A stretch of DNA of 64,000 bases from positions 558,001-622,000 of the forward strand of contig CAVYUG010000004.1 in NCBI GenBank assembly GCA_963771655.1, given 5' to 3'. The stretch is from JAWVFM01 sp963771655. GTDB taxonomy: Bacteria > Actinomycetota > Thermoleophilia > Solirubrobacterales > 70-9. This document shows, one piece after another, positions 44,456 to 53,971 of the stretch. The position numbers and the translations under genes are program-made. The stretch's first letter is position 1. Each line of letters starts with the position of its first letter. Under the pieces are notes generated by a model that was not told the origin of the DNA, made no database searches, and was given only the letters and a program-made list of their open reading frames with translations.

Positions 44456-45968
44456 GACGGATCATCGCCGCCGCCGCGCTCCTGGCCGCCATCGGGCTGC
44501 TCGTCGTCGGCCAGGCGGCGCGCGGGAGCGGCGACTACCTGGTCCGGGGCATCTTCGACAACGGTGGCTTCCTCGTCCCCGGCGAGGACGTGCGGGTCGC
44601 CGGCGCGACCGTGGGCTCGGTGAGCTCGGTGGACGTGACGAGGCCCGGCGAGGCGGCCCATCGCGACGGGAGCCCCGATCCCGGCAAGGCGGTGGTGGTC
44701 ATGAACATCACCGATCCCGGCGTCCAGGACTTCCGCCGTGACGCGTCCTGCCTGATCCGGCCGCAGTCCCTTCTCGGCGAGAAGTACGTCGACTGCAAGC
44801 CCACGCAGCCGCGGGCCCCCGGCCGACCGCTGCCGCCCCGCCTTCGCGTGGTCCCGAACGACCAGCCCGGGGCGGGCGAGCGCTTCCTGCCGCTCGAGAA
44901 CAACGGCAAGGAGGTCGACCTCGACCTCGTCAACAACATCATGAGGGCGCCGTCCCCCGACCGGTTCCGGCTCATCCTGAACGACCTCGGCGCCGGCCTC
45001 GCCGCGCGGGGCGAGACGCTCGAGGCGATCGTCAAGCGGGCGAATCCGGCGTTGCGGCAGACCGATCGCGTCCTCGCGGTGATCGCGCGTCAGCGGCACG
45101 TGTTGAGTCGGCTTGCCGCCGACGCCGACGCCGTGCTCACGCCGCTCGCGCGGGAGCGGCAGCACGTCGCGAGCTTCATCAACGGCGCCGACGTCACCGC
45201 CCAGGCGGCGGCCGAGCGCCGGCCGGCGCTCGAAGCCGGTCTCCGGGACCTTCCGTCGGGCCTGCGCGAGCTTCACGCGACCGCGACGAAGCTCCGGTCG
45301 TTCTCCGCCGAGGCGACCCCGCTCTTCTCCCAGCTTCGTGCCGGCGCTCCTTCGATCACGCGCGCGACGGAGGCGCTCGGGCCGTTCGCTCACGCCGCGA
45401 CGCCGGCGCTCACCACTCTCGGGACGGCAACGAGGCTCGCTAGGCGTCCGCTCGTCAGCTCCGACCCGATCCTGGTGAAGCTCCGCGACCTGGCGAGGAA
45501 GGCCGCGCCGGGCGCCGGAAGCCTCAACCGCCTCCTTGCGAGCCTCCGCAAGACCGGCGGCTACCGGCTGCTGACGGAGTTCATCTACAACACCGTCGGC
45601 TCGATCAACGGCTACGACCGCTACGGGCACTTCCTCCGCGCCGGGCTGCAGGTCACGAGCTGCACGACGCTCGTCACCACGCCGCTGCCGAGCTGCGAGG
45701 CGCACTTCTCGGCGAGCAAGGCAACGGCTGCCGCCGTGAACCTGAACGCTCGCCAGCACCACCGCACCGCGCGGCCGGGGTCCGATTCGGGGCTCACCGT
45801 GAGGCCCGCCGCCGCCCGGCAACAGCCGCGCGACGCGCTCGGTCAGGGAGGCGTCGGCGCCACGATGGCTCCCGGCGGGGCGGCGCGCCGAGGCAAATCT
45901 CGCCGGCGGCGGCGCGGGACCTGTTCGACGCGGTGATCGGCACGAACGGCGGCGGGAGGCGACCATGA
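44452..45968 (+). CDS. MCE-domain protein 2 (probable 1-base frameshift near C-terminus)
   Basis: Second MCE protein. The N-terminal helix RRIIAAAALLAAIGLLVVG is followed by the MCE domain (LVRGIFDNGGFLVPGEDVRV), which includes the conserved extended strand ending in LLGEKYVDCKP, and then a helical region. The literal frame stops at 45936 after an odd Arg-rich end. Adding one base in the G/C run at about 45873-45883 gives the natural end RQISPAAARDLFDAVIGTNG with a stop at 45968 overlapping the next ATG (ATGA), as in the neighbouring genes, and a 505-residue protein. Confidence 0.82.
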
Positions 45969-47390
45969 GGCGCCGACCGGCGAGAGCGGCGTCGCCACCA
46001 GGGCCCCCTCGCGTCCCACCCGGCCATCGTCGGAGCGACGACGGTGCTGGTCCTGCTCGTCGCGATCTTCGTCGCCTACAACGCCAACCGCGGGCTCCCG
46101 TTCGTCTCGACTTACCAGATCTCGGTCGACGTGCCGAACGCCGCGGCATTGGTCCCCGGCAACGACGTCCGGATCGGCGGCATCCGCGTCGGCTTCGTCA
46201 AGTCGGTGTCGCCCGTCCAGGATCCGGAGACCGGAGACGTCCACGCTCGCCTCGGCCTCCAGCTAGACAAGACCGCTGAGCCGCTGCCCGCCGACTCGAC
46301 GGTCGTGGTCCGCTCGAGCTCAGCCGTCGGCTCCAAGTACCTCGAGCTCGACCCGGGGCAATCGAGCGAGGGCTACCCCCCCGGGGCGACGGTGCCGCTG
46401 CGAGCGGCGCGCCCTCATCCGGTCGAGCTCGACCAGCTCTTCAACACCTTCGACCGCGCGACGCGACACGCGATCCGCCAGAACCTCGTCGCGTTCGGCG
46501 AGGCCCTGGCGGGCCGCGGCCCCGCGCTCAACGCGGCGCTCGGACGGTTGCGGCCGCTCCTCGACCGCCTCCAGCCGGTGATGCGAAACCTCGCGTCGCC
46601 GCGCACCGGGCTGGCGCGGTTCATCCGGGCCTCGGCCGCGACGGCTGCCGAGGTCGCTCCCGTCGCGGAGACTCAGGCGCAGTTGTTCGTCGCCCTCGAC
46701 GCCACCTTCGGCTCGCTCGCGTCGGTCGCGCGTCCGTTCATCCAGGAGACGATCTCCGAAACGCCGCTCACGCTGACGACCCTCATCCGCAACGGCCCGA
46801 GGATCCGCGCATTCCTCGGGCACACCACGGCTCTCGTGAAGGACCTGCGGCCGGGCGTACGGTCCCTAACCGCTAACGCTCCGGCGATCGCCGCCGCGTT
46901 CGAGACCGGGGCCCGGGTTCTGCCGGACGCGCCGAGCCTCAACGCGCAGCTGGCGCCCACCGCCAGATCTCTTGCCGCCTTTGCCCACGACGCCGGCGTG
47001 AACGGCGGGATCGACCGCTCGACCCAGCTGTTCGGGTTCCTCACCCCGACCCTCGGCTTCGTGACGCCCGCGCAGACCGTGTGCGATTACGGGACGCTGC
47101 TCCTGCGCAATGGCTCGAGCCTGCTCAGCGTCGGCGACGGCGTTGGGACCACCCAGCGGTTCCTGGTGATGTCGGCCGGCGACGGCCCGAATAGCGAGAA
47201 CAGCCCGTCGTCGGGGCCCGCCCACGGCGGCACCGAGTCGAACTTCCTCCACTCCAACCCTTACCCCTACACCGCCTCGCCGGGGCAGCCGCACGTCTGC
47301 GCGGCGGGCAACGAGCAGTACGTAGCAGGCCGCGTCGTGGTCGGGAACCCGCCTCTCCTCGCGACCCGGACCGGAGGGCTGCAACCATGA
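45965..47390 (+). CDS. MCE-domain protein 3 (frameshift near N-terminus)
   Basis: Third MCE protein. The ATG at 45965 begins RRRPARAASPPG, but the membrane helix HPAIVGATTVLVLLVAIFV and everything after it are in a different frame. Removing one C from the CCCCC at 46004-46008 joins them into a 474-residue protein (MRRRPARAASPPGPLASHPA...). The MCE domain starts at FVSTYQISVDVPNAAALVPG. A long helical region follows, and the C-terminus has a cysteine-containing tail. It is coupled to the next gene by an ATGA overlap. Confidence 0.87.
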
Positions 47391-48937
47391 GGCTGCTTCG
47401 CCGGACCGCTCCTGAGGGGGCGCCCCGTCGCCAGGGCCCTCAGGTCGACGAGCGGGTCTTCGGGCGTGACTACCACGGCCCGAGCCCGGCGATGATCGGG
47501 CTCGTCGTCGCGATCGTGCTCGCCGCGGGCCTCTACCTCGCCTTCACCAAGCACATTCCGTTCACGGGGCGAGGCTATGAGCTGCATGCGACGTTCGAGA
47601 ACGTCTCATCGCTGAAGCCCCGCTCACCGGTACGGATCGCGGGCGTCACCGTCGGTGAGGTCACCTCCGTCGAGCCGCACGGCCGCCTCGCCCAGGCCAC
47701 GTTCACGGTCTCCGACGCGGGACGCCCGGTCCGCAGCGACGCGACGATCACCATCCGGCCCCGCCTCTTCCTCGAGGGCAACCTCTTCCTCGATCTCCAT
47801 CCGGGAAGCCCGAGCGCGCCAGAGCTTTCGAGCAACGCCACGATCCCCGTCACCCAGACGGCGGTCGCCGTGCAGCTCGACCAGGTCCTGACCTCGCTGC
47901 AGCAGGACACGCGGACGAGCCTGAGGCGCGCGCTCGCCGGGTTCGGAGCGGGCCTGAACCAGAAGCCGACGGCGGCCGAGGACGCGGCGCAGAGCCCGGA
48001 GGTCAGGGGCCTCACCGGCGGCGAGGCGCTCAACCAGTCCTTCCGCTACGGAGGCAAGGCGGGCCGGACGACGGCGATCGTCAACGAGGCCCTGCTCGGC
48101 GAGCGGCCTCATGACCTCTCGACGCTCGTCCGCGCCTCGCGCGACGTCTTCACGAAGCTCGCGTCCACCGACGGCTCGCTGAGCGGCCTGATCACCAACC
48201 TCAACGTCACGGCCGGTGCCCTCGCCTCGGAGTCGACCAACCTCGCAGCGTCGATCCACGAGCTCGCGCCGACGCTCGAGCAGGCCCGCCCGTCGCTCCT
48301 GCATCTCAGCGAGGCGCTCAGGCCGCTGCAGGCGCTGGCGATCGAGCTGCGGCCCGGAATCGCCGAGCTCCCGGCCACGATCCGAGCCGGTTCCCCGTGG
48401 CTCGTCCAGACGGCCGAGCTCCTGCGCGCCGACGAGCTCGGAGGGGACTCGAAGCTGCTCGTCAGCGCCGCCCCGCCACTCGCCGAAGCGACGCACGCCT
48501 CGCTCCGGCTTCTGTCGCAGGCGGGGCTCACGAGCCGCTGCGTGTCCCACAACCTGATCCCGGTCGGCAACGAGGTCGTGAACGGGGCGGGCGGCGCCTA
48601 CCCGTTCGCGACCGGCCAACCGAACTCGCGCGAGTTCCTCTATGGCGTCACCCAGCTCGCCGGGGAGAGCCAGGGCTTCGACGGCAACGGCTCCTATGTG
48701 CGCTTCCAGGCCGGCGGGGGCCCGCAGACCGTCCGCATGGCCAACCCGGGCGGAGGTTCCAGGAACGCCTCCCTGTGGGGGCACAACATCGCGGCCCCCC
48801 TTGGGACGCGGCCCCGACTCCCCGCGGCGGGAATGCCGGCGTTCCGGATGGACGTGCCGTGCCACACCCAGGACGTCCCCGACCTGAACGGCCCGGCGGG
48901 AGCGGTCGGTCCACCCGACCCGAGGGCGTACCCGTGA
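47387..48937 (+). CDS. MCE-domain protein 4
   Basis: Fourth MCE protein, 516 residues. A polar N-terminus of ~35 residues precedes one helix (MIGLVVAIVLAAGLYLAF). The MCE domain reads ELHATFENVSSLKPRSPVRI and ends near DLHPGSPSAPEL. A helical stalk and a ~100-residue Gly/Pro-rich C-terminal tail with two cysteines follow. It is the only copy with a clear basic N-terminal segment (RLLRRTAPEG). It starts with ATGA overlap and ends with a GTGA overlap. Confidence 0.88.
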   Translation: MRLLRRTAPEGAPRRQGPQVDERVFGRDYHGPSPAMIGLVVAIVLAAGLYLAFTKHIPFTGRGYELHATFENVSSLKPRSPVRIAGVTVGEVTSVEPHGRLAQATFTVSDAGRPVRSDATITIRPRLFLEGNLFLDLHPGSPSAPELSSNATIPVTQTAVAVQLDQVLTSLQQDTRTSLRRALAGFGAGLNQKPTAAEDAAQSPEVRGLTGGEALNQSFRYGGKAGRTTAIVNEALLGERPHDLSTLVRASRDVFTKLASTDGSLSGLITNLNVTAGALASESTNLAASIHELAPTLEQARPSLLHLSEALRPLQALAIELRPGIAELPATIRAGSPWLVQTAELLRADELGGDSKLLVSAAPPLAEATHASLRLLSQAGLTSRCVSHNLIPVGNEVVNGAGGAYPFATGQPNSREFLYGVTQLAGESQGFDGNGSYVRFQAGGGPQTVRMANPGGGSRNASLWGHNIAAPLGTRPRLPAAGMPAFRMDVPCHTQDVPDLNGPAGAVGPPDPRAYP

Positions 48938-50259
48938 GACGCGTCATCCGCGAGCACGCACGCGACTTCGCAGCGATCATGGTCGTCGTCGTCCTCGGCC
49001 TCGCGACGACGGTGACGATCCTCGCGCAGCAGTCGGCGAGCTTCCCCTCGTGGGTGCCCATCCTCGGGTCGGACCACTTCGAGCTCAAGGGCAGGTTCAC
49101 CTCCGCGCAGGCGATCACTCCCGGGCAGGGCCAGGAGGTGACGATCGCCGGGATCAAGGTCGGCACCGTCGCCGGGGTCGGCCTCGAGGGTGGCAACGCG
49201 ATCGTCACCATGGACGTCGATCCGAGCTTCGCCTCGCTGATCCACCCCGACGCCGAGTTGCTACTGAGGCCGCGGACCGGCCTCCAGGACATGACGGTCG
49301 AGATCGATCCGGGGCGCGGAGGCAAGCCGGTGAAGGAGGGCTCGACGATCCCGCTCGCCCAGACGGCGCCGAACGTCATGCCGGACCAGATCCTCGCCTC
49401 CGTCGACGCGGACACCCGCTCGTACCTCCAGCTCCTGCTGCAGGCGGCGGGCCAAGGCCTCGGCGGGAACGGAGCCGAGCTGGCCGCGGCGCTCAAGCGC
49501 CTCTCGCCGACGTCCCGCTACCTCTCCGAGATCGGCAGCGCGTTGGCCAAGCGCCGCAGCGACATCGCTCACGTGGTCACGAGCCTCACGCGACTGAGCG
49601 AGGAGCTGGGACACAGTGACACTCAGCTGGCGGGCTTCGTCCGCTCGTCAAACGACGTCCTCGGCGCGTTCGCGAACCAGCAGAGCTCGCTGCGAAGCGC
49701 GATCCAGGAGCTCCCGGGCGCGCTTCGCGAAACGCGCCGCGCCCTCGCCAGCGGCGACCAGCTGGCCCTCCAGCTCGGGCCGGCGTCCCGGCGGCTGATC
49801 CCGGCCGCACACGCACTCGCGCCGGCGCTGCGGCAAACGCGCCCCCTCTTCCGCGACACGGTGGGGCCGATCCAGCACGAGATCCGGCCGTTCGCCCGCG
49901 CCGCTCGCAAGCCGCTGCGCCACGTCGACCAGGCGGCGAGGCCGCTCGAGCAGACGGTGACGCGGCTCGGCAGCGGGCTGCACAACCTGAACCTCGGCCT
50001 CAACGCCCTCGCCTACAACCCGGCCGGCTCCGGGCAGGAGGGCTACCTCTTCTGGCTCGGGTGGATGAACCACGACACCAACGCGATCTTCTCAACGCAG
50101 GATGCGGGAGGGCCTCTGCGACACGGACTCGTGCTCTTGAGCTGCAGCACCGCGCTCGGGGCCGAGGCGGTGGCGGCCGGCGACCCCGTCGTGAAGACCC
50201 TGCAGCAGCTCTCGAATATTCCGACCAGCGCGCAGATCACGAGCGACGGGGGCTGCTGA
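48934..50259 (+). CDS. MCE-domain protein 5
   Basis: Fifth MCE protein, 441 residues from the GTG at 48934. N-terminal helix FAAIMVVVVLGLATTVTILA, MCE domain FELKGRFTSAQAITPGQGQE to TVEIDPGRGGKP, then a long amphipathic helical region. It is the shortest of the six, with no extended Gly-rich tail. The ATGA junction to the sixth gene is conserved. Confidence 0.88.
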   Translation: MRRVIREHARDFAAIMVVVVLGLATTVTILAQQSASFPSWVPILGSDHFELKGRFTSAQAITPGQGQEVTIAGIKVGTVAGVGLEGGNAIVTMDVDPSFASLIHPDAELLLRPRTGLQDMTVEIDPGRGGKPVKEGSTIPLAQTAPNVMPDQILASVDADTRSYLQLLLQAAGQGLGGNGAELAAALKRLSPTSRYLSEIGSALAKRRSDIAHVVTSLTRLSEELGHSDTQLAGFVRSSNDVLGAFANQQSSLRSAIQELPGALRETRRALASGDQLALQLGPASRRLIPAAHALAPALRQTRPLFRDTVGPIQHEIRPFARAARKPLRHVDQAARPLEQTVTRLGSGLHNLNLGLNALAYNPAGSGQEGYLFWLGWMNHDTNAIFSTQDAGGPLRHGLVLLSCSTALGAEAVAAGDPVVKTLQQLSNIPTSAQITSDGGC

Positions 50260-51833
50260 TGGCGACGCGCCCCCCCACCGTCCTCCGGATCCTCATCGTC
50301 ATCGGCTTCGTCCTCTCGTGCTTCGGGCTCTTCCTCTTTCTCTGGGTTGCTTTCGGGGGCCCGCTTCCGCTGAGTCCGGAGGGCTATCGCCTGACGGTGC
50401 CGTTCAAGGAGGCCAACCAGCTTGCGATCGAATCCGACGTGCGGATCTCCGGCATCTCGGTGGGGAAGGTCAAGTCGATCTCCCTCGGACCGAACGGCTT
50501 TGCCGACGCGACGGTCCAGATCGACCCCCACTTCGCGCCGATCCCCGTGAACACACGCGCGATCCTGCGCCAGAAGACCCTGCTAGGCGAGACCTATGTG
50601 GAGCTGACTCCGGGCAACCGGAACGGTCCCTCGCTCCCCGAGGGCGGCACGCTGCAGCCGGCCCAGGTCTCCCAGGCGGTCCAGCTCGACGAGGTCCTCC
50701 GCACGTTCGACCCGCGGACGAGGCAGGCGTTCAGAGCGTGGATGCAAGGGTCGGCAGCAGCGGTGCACGGCCGCGGTCCCGATCTGTCGGCGGCGATCGC
50801 GGAGCTCGACCCGTTCGCCGAGCAGGCCGACGGAGTCCTCCGCGTCCTTGACAGCCAGCACGTGGCGGTGCGCGAGCTGATCAGAAATGGCGGCACCGTC
50901 TTCCAGGCCCTCTCCGAGCGAAACGGCCAGCTCCGCGGCCTGATCGAGAACGCGAACTCGGTGTTCGGAGTCTTCGCCAGGCGGAACGCCGACCTGGCCC
51001 AGATCTTCCAGATCCTGCCCACGTTCCTGCACGAGTCGCGGTTGACCCTGAGTCGCCTGAACGGCTTTGCGATCAACACGGACCCGCTTGTGCAGCAGCT
51101 GCGCCCGGCGGCGCGGCAGTTGAGCCCGACGCTGATCGCCGCCGGCAGGCTCGCGCCCGACCTCAGGCGGTTCCTCGCCGGCCTGCGGGGCACGATTGCG
51201 GCGTCCGGCACCGGGTTCCCGGCGCTTCGTAGCCTGCTCGACGACGATCTGCCGCCTCTGCTCTCGAGGCTCGGCATATCGGTGGGCGGCCGGACCCCCT
51301 ACCTGGCGCAGCTCACCCCGCTGGTCCAGGTGCTGCACGACTACAGGCACGAGATCACGGCGTTCCTCGCCAACTCCGCCGCGGCCACGAACTATTCTCA
51401 GCCCGCGCCGGAGCGCGGCTTCAAGCCGGTCAAGATCCTGCGGACGACGAGCCCGCTCAACCCGCAGTCGCTCGCCACGTTCTCGCAGCGCCTGACGCCC
51501 GATCGCGCCAACCCGTATTTCGAGCCGCTCGGTTATCAGCGCCTTGCGAGCGGACTCGAGACCTTTGCGAGCACCCCGTGCTCGGCGGGGGCGACGGCGA
51601 CGCTTCCCTCCGCGGCGACGGTCGCCAACGACCCGAGCTTCAATGTCCGCACGGGTGGCAGCGTGCCCGACGCCACCGAGCTATTCGAGCGATTGAGGTT
51701 CTACGCGTTCGGCGACACGAGCACAACCAAGCGGGTGCCCGCGCCGCCGTGTCGCAAGCAGGGCCCCTTCGGGTCGCTCGGCGCGCACCCTCAGAGCCAC
51801 CCCTACTTGCAGGTGCGGGCGCAGCGCCCCTGA
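50259..51833 (+). CDS. MCE-domain protein 6
   Basis: Last of the six MCE proteins, 524 residues. The helix VLRILIVIGFVLSCFGLFLF lies near the start. The MCE domain reads YRLTVPFKEANQLAIESDVR to YVELTPGNRNGP, followed by the helical region and a ~110-residue tail with two cysteines (TPCSAGA and PCRKQG). No YrbE-type permease or ATPase follows. A stem-loop 30 bases downstream could end the operon. Confidence 0.88.
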   Translation: MATRPPTVLRILIVIGFVLSCFGLFLFLWVAFGGPLPLSPEGYRLTVPFKEANQLAIESDVRISGISVGKVKSISLGPNGFADATVQIDPHFAPIPVNTRAILRQKTLLGETYVELTPGNRNGPSLPEGGTLQPAQVSQAVQLDEVLRTFDPRTRQAFRAWMQGSAAAVHGRGPDLSAAIAELDPFAEQADGVLRVLDSQHVAVRELIRNGGTVFQALSERNGQLRGLIENANSVFGVFARRNADLAQIFQILPTFLHESRLTLSRLNGFAINTDPLVQQLRPAARQLSPTLIAAGRLAPDLRRFLAGLRGTIAASGTGFPALRSLLDDDLPPLLSRLGISVGGRTPYLAQLTPLVQVLHDYRHEITAFLANSAAATNYSQPAPERGFKPVKILRTTSPLNPQSLATFSQRLTPDRANPYFEPLGYQRLASGLETFASTPCSAGATATLPSAATVANDPSFNVRTGGSVPDATELFERLRFYAFGDTSTTKRVPAPPCRKQGPFGSLGAHPQSHPYLQVRAQRP

Positions 51834-51865
51834 TGCGCCGCCGGCCGGCGTCCCGTCCGTAGAGT

Positions 51866-51885
51866 CCCGCAAGCAAGTCTGCGGG
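51866..51885 (+). terminator. Stem-loop after the mce operon
   Basis: Inverted repeat CCCGCA / TGCGGG with an 8-base loop, 33 bases after the last mce gene. It lacks a U-tract, so the assignment as a terminator is tentative. Confidence 0.35.
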
Positions 51886-51990
51886 CTACACGCGTTGCGG
51901 GCGCACCGGATCGAGGGGACGATGGTTGCCGAAGATCAGGGTGTCGAATCCCGAGCGGCGCCGTCGAGAAGCACGAGCCAAGGAGCAGAC

Positions 51991-52776
51991 ATGAGCAAGA
52001 GGGGATATGCCTTCGTTCTCGTCGTTGCGGTGGCCACCGCGTCGCTCACCGCCGTGGTGAGCTCGAGCGCCGCCACGAACAACGTGTCACACGCGAGCTT
52101 CGGATTCCAGCCGACGAAGGTGCCGAAGAAGGCCTACAAGGCGGGCAAGATCACCGTCCACACCGACACCGTCTTCGCGAGCCCGGGAATCAAGCCCGAT
52201 GGTGGATTCACGAAGCGGGTCCAGATCTACTTCGACAAGAACATCAAGTTCAACACCAAGGCGGCGAAGACCTGCGCCGGGGCCTTCTCCTCGAACACGA
52301 CCATGGCGCTCGCGATGGCGCAGTGTCGCAAGGCGAAGATCGGCACCGGGCTCGCATCGACGGCCCCGCCGTCGGACTTCCCCGGATGCGTCATCGCCTT
52401 CAACGGCGTGCCGCTGGGAAAGAATCCGACGATCGTGCTCTACACGCGAGTGTCGTTCACGACCGGCGGCAAGCCGAACTGCTCGGATCCCGCCCACAAC
52501 AATTCGGGCGACACGAGCGCGACGCTGATCGGCGTGCTGAGGCCCGCGAGCGGTCAGTACGGCAAGCAGCTCGATGTGAACAACATCGACGGGCTGCCGC
52601 TGCCACTCGACGACTTCACCTCGAGCATCAAGAAGGGCGACTACGTCAGCGCCCGATGCAAGTCCGGCAACAAGAAGTGGCACGTGAAGACCGTGCACAC
52701 CTACAGCGGCGGCCCGCCCTCGCCCCAGCCGCCGGTCACCGTCGCCGAAACGGAGAAATGCAAGGTGAAGAAGTAG
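51991..52776 (+). CDS. Secreted protein of unknown function
   Basis: A 261-residue protein with a signal peptide (residues 1-28, FVLVVAVATASLTAVVSSSAA). The mature part has seven cysteines visible in pairs (such as KTCAGAF and AQCRKAKI) and a pattern of short beta segments. It follows a strong ribosome site (AAGGAGCAGAC). The segment VYIYFDKNIKFN-type strand (VQIYFDKNIKFN) resembles widely distributed but uncharacterised secreted actinobacterial proteins; I do not assign a function. It is separated from the mce operon by ~157 bases. Confidence 0.7.
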   Translation: MSKRGYAFVLVVAVATASLTAVVSSSAATNNVSHASFGFQPTKVPKKAYKAGKITVHTDTVFASPGIKPDGGFTKRVQIYFDKNIKFNTKAAKTCAGAFSSNTTMALAMAQCRKAKIGTGLASTAPPSDFPGCVIAFNGVPLGKNPTIVLYTRVSFTTGGKPNCSDPAHNNSGDTSATLIGVLRPASGQYGKQLDVNNIDGLPLPLDDFTSSIKKGDYVSARCKSGNKKWHVKTVHTYSGGPPSPQPPVTVAETEKCKVKK

Positions 52777-52789
52777 CGGGGAGCGGGCG

Positions 52790-53236
52790 GTGCTCGAGCG
52801 CATAGTCGTAGGCAACGACGGCTCGGACACCGCCTGGGCCGCCGTCCAGGAGGCGATCTACCTCGCGAAGGCGACCGGCGCCCGTCTGGACATCGTCACC
52901 GCCTATCACTCGAAGATGGGGAAGGTGCTGTCCGACGCCGAACGAGCTGACGTACCGGGCGACGTGGGCTGGGAGACGGGCCCCCACCAGGAGGTCAACC
53001 TGATCCTCGACCGAGCGGCCGGCGAGGCCGAGAAAGCCGGTGTCGCGACGAACACCCATCCGCGCGAGGGCGATCCAGCGGACGTGCTGATCGAGGTCGC
53101 CGAGAAGACGGGTGCCGACCTCATCGTCGTCGGCAACAAGGGAATGACCGGCGCAACGCGGTTCCTGCTGGGGAGCGTCCCGAACAAGATCTCCCACCAC
53201 GCGCCCTGCGACGTCTACATCGTTCGCACGACCTGA
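52790..53236 (+). CDS. Universal stress protein (UspA family)
   Basis: A 148-residue single-domain USP. The ATP-binding pattern is present: IVVGNDGSDTAWAAVQEA at the N-terminus and DLIVVGNKGMTGATRFLLGS at the C-terminus, with the G-x2-G-x9-G-(S/T) spacing. USPs respond to starvation and other stress. GTG start 13 bases after the secreted protein gene. Confidence 0.92.
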   Translation: MLERIVVGNDGSDTAWAAVQEAIYLAKATGARLDIVTAYHSKMGKVLSDAERADVPGDVGWETGPHQEVNLILDRAAGEAEKAGVATNTHPREGDPADVLIEVAEKTGADLIVVGNKGMTGATRFLLGSVPNKISHHAPCDVYIVRTT

Positions 53237-53254
53237 GCGCGCGCCGGCGGGATC

Positions 53255-53788
53255 TCAGCTCCCGAAGCGGATAACGCTCACCACCGGCGCCCCGAAGGGG
53301 CTGAGCGCATCCCGCCCGCCGAGCGCCTCCAGCTCGATCGCGAAGGCGAACGCCGCCAGGTCGGCCCCTGCCTCGTCGACGATCTGCGCCACGGCCGCTG
53401 CGGTGCCGCCCGTGGCGACGAGGTCGTCGCAGATGACGACCCGATCGCCGGGCCCGAAGGCGTCGGTGTGCGCGTGGAGCTGGTCGACGCCGTACTCGAG
53501 CTCGTAGTCGGCGAAGATCGTGGCCCTCGGCAGCCGCCCGGGCTTGCGCGCCGGGATGAAGCCCGCCCCGATCGCGTTGGCCAAAGCGGCGCCGAAGATG
53601 AACCCCCGCGCCTCGGGAGCGACGACGTGGGTGACCCCCGAGCCCACCTCCGCCCGCACGCCATCGGCGATCAGCCGTAGGAGTTCCGAGAACGCCGCGG
53701 GGTCCGCCATCAGCGGCGTGGCGTCCTTGAAGCTGACCCCCGGGCGGGGGAAGTCCGCCAGTCCGCCACGGCGCGCAGCCGGGTTCAC
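53255..53788 (-). CDS. apt: Adenine phosphoribosyltransferase
   Basis: Purine salvage enzyme that makes AMP from adenine and PRPP. The 177-residue protein shows the adenine-binding N-terminal PRPGVSFKDATPLM, the PEARGFIFGAALA segment and the PRPP loop VVICDDLVATGGTAAA. The GTG is the first start after an upstream stop. The N-terminus is a few residues shorter than usual. Confidence 0.93.
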   Translation of the reverse strand: MNPAARRGGLADFPRPGVSFKDATPLMADPAAFSELLRLIADGVRAEVGSGVTHVVAPEARGFIFGAALANAIGAGFIPARKPGRLPRATIFADYELEYGVDQLHAHTDAFGPGDRVVICDDLVATGGTAAAVAQIVDEAGADLAAFAFAIELEALGGRDALSPFGAPVVSVIRFGS

Positions 53789-53806
53789 CTTCGAGACGAC
53801 GTCGAC

Positions 53807-53941
53807 ATGCGGGAGACCCTAGTGAGCGCCCCGCGTGGAGATGGCGTGGACGTAGTTGGCCACGACGGCCTCCGTGATGCGGAGAGGGACCACATCCTCC
53901 GCATCGCCCTCGACGGGCTTCGCTACCGGCCCGACGCCTAG
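53807..53941 (+). CDS. Possible 44-residue small protein
   Basis: Short frame RETLVSAPRGDGVDVVGHDG followed by a helical end (ERDHILRIALDGLRYRP). Divergent from apt. GC3 is fairly high and there is a GGGAG-like ribosome site, but nothing else supports it. It could also be a gene remnant or chance. Confidence 0.3.
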   Translation: MRETLVSAPRGDGVDVVGHDGLRDAERDHILRIALDGLRYRPDA

Positions 53942-53963
53942 CCGGGCCGGCGCTTCGCCCGGC
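53941..53963 (-). terminator. Stem-loop downstream of nrdJ
   Basis: Inverted repeat GCCGGGC / GCCCGGC with a nine-base loop, eight bases downstream of the nrdJ stop. A likely transcription terminator for the nrdR-nrdJ operon. Confidence 0.55.
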
Positions 53964-53971
53964 CTATCCCC

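Noticed and set aside
42894..52000. YrbE permease or ATPase genes of an mce transporter
   Set aside because: No permease-like or Walker-motif sequence is found next to the six MCE genes; the short gaps hold no such frames.
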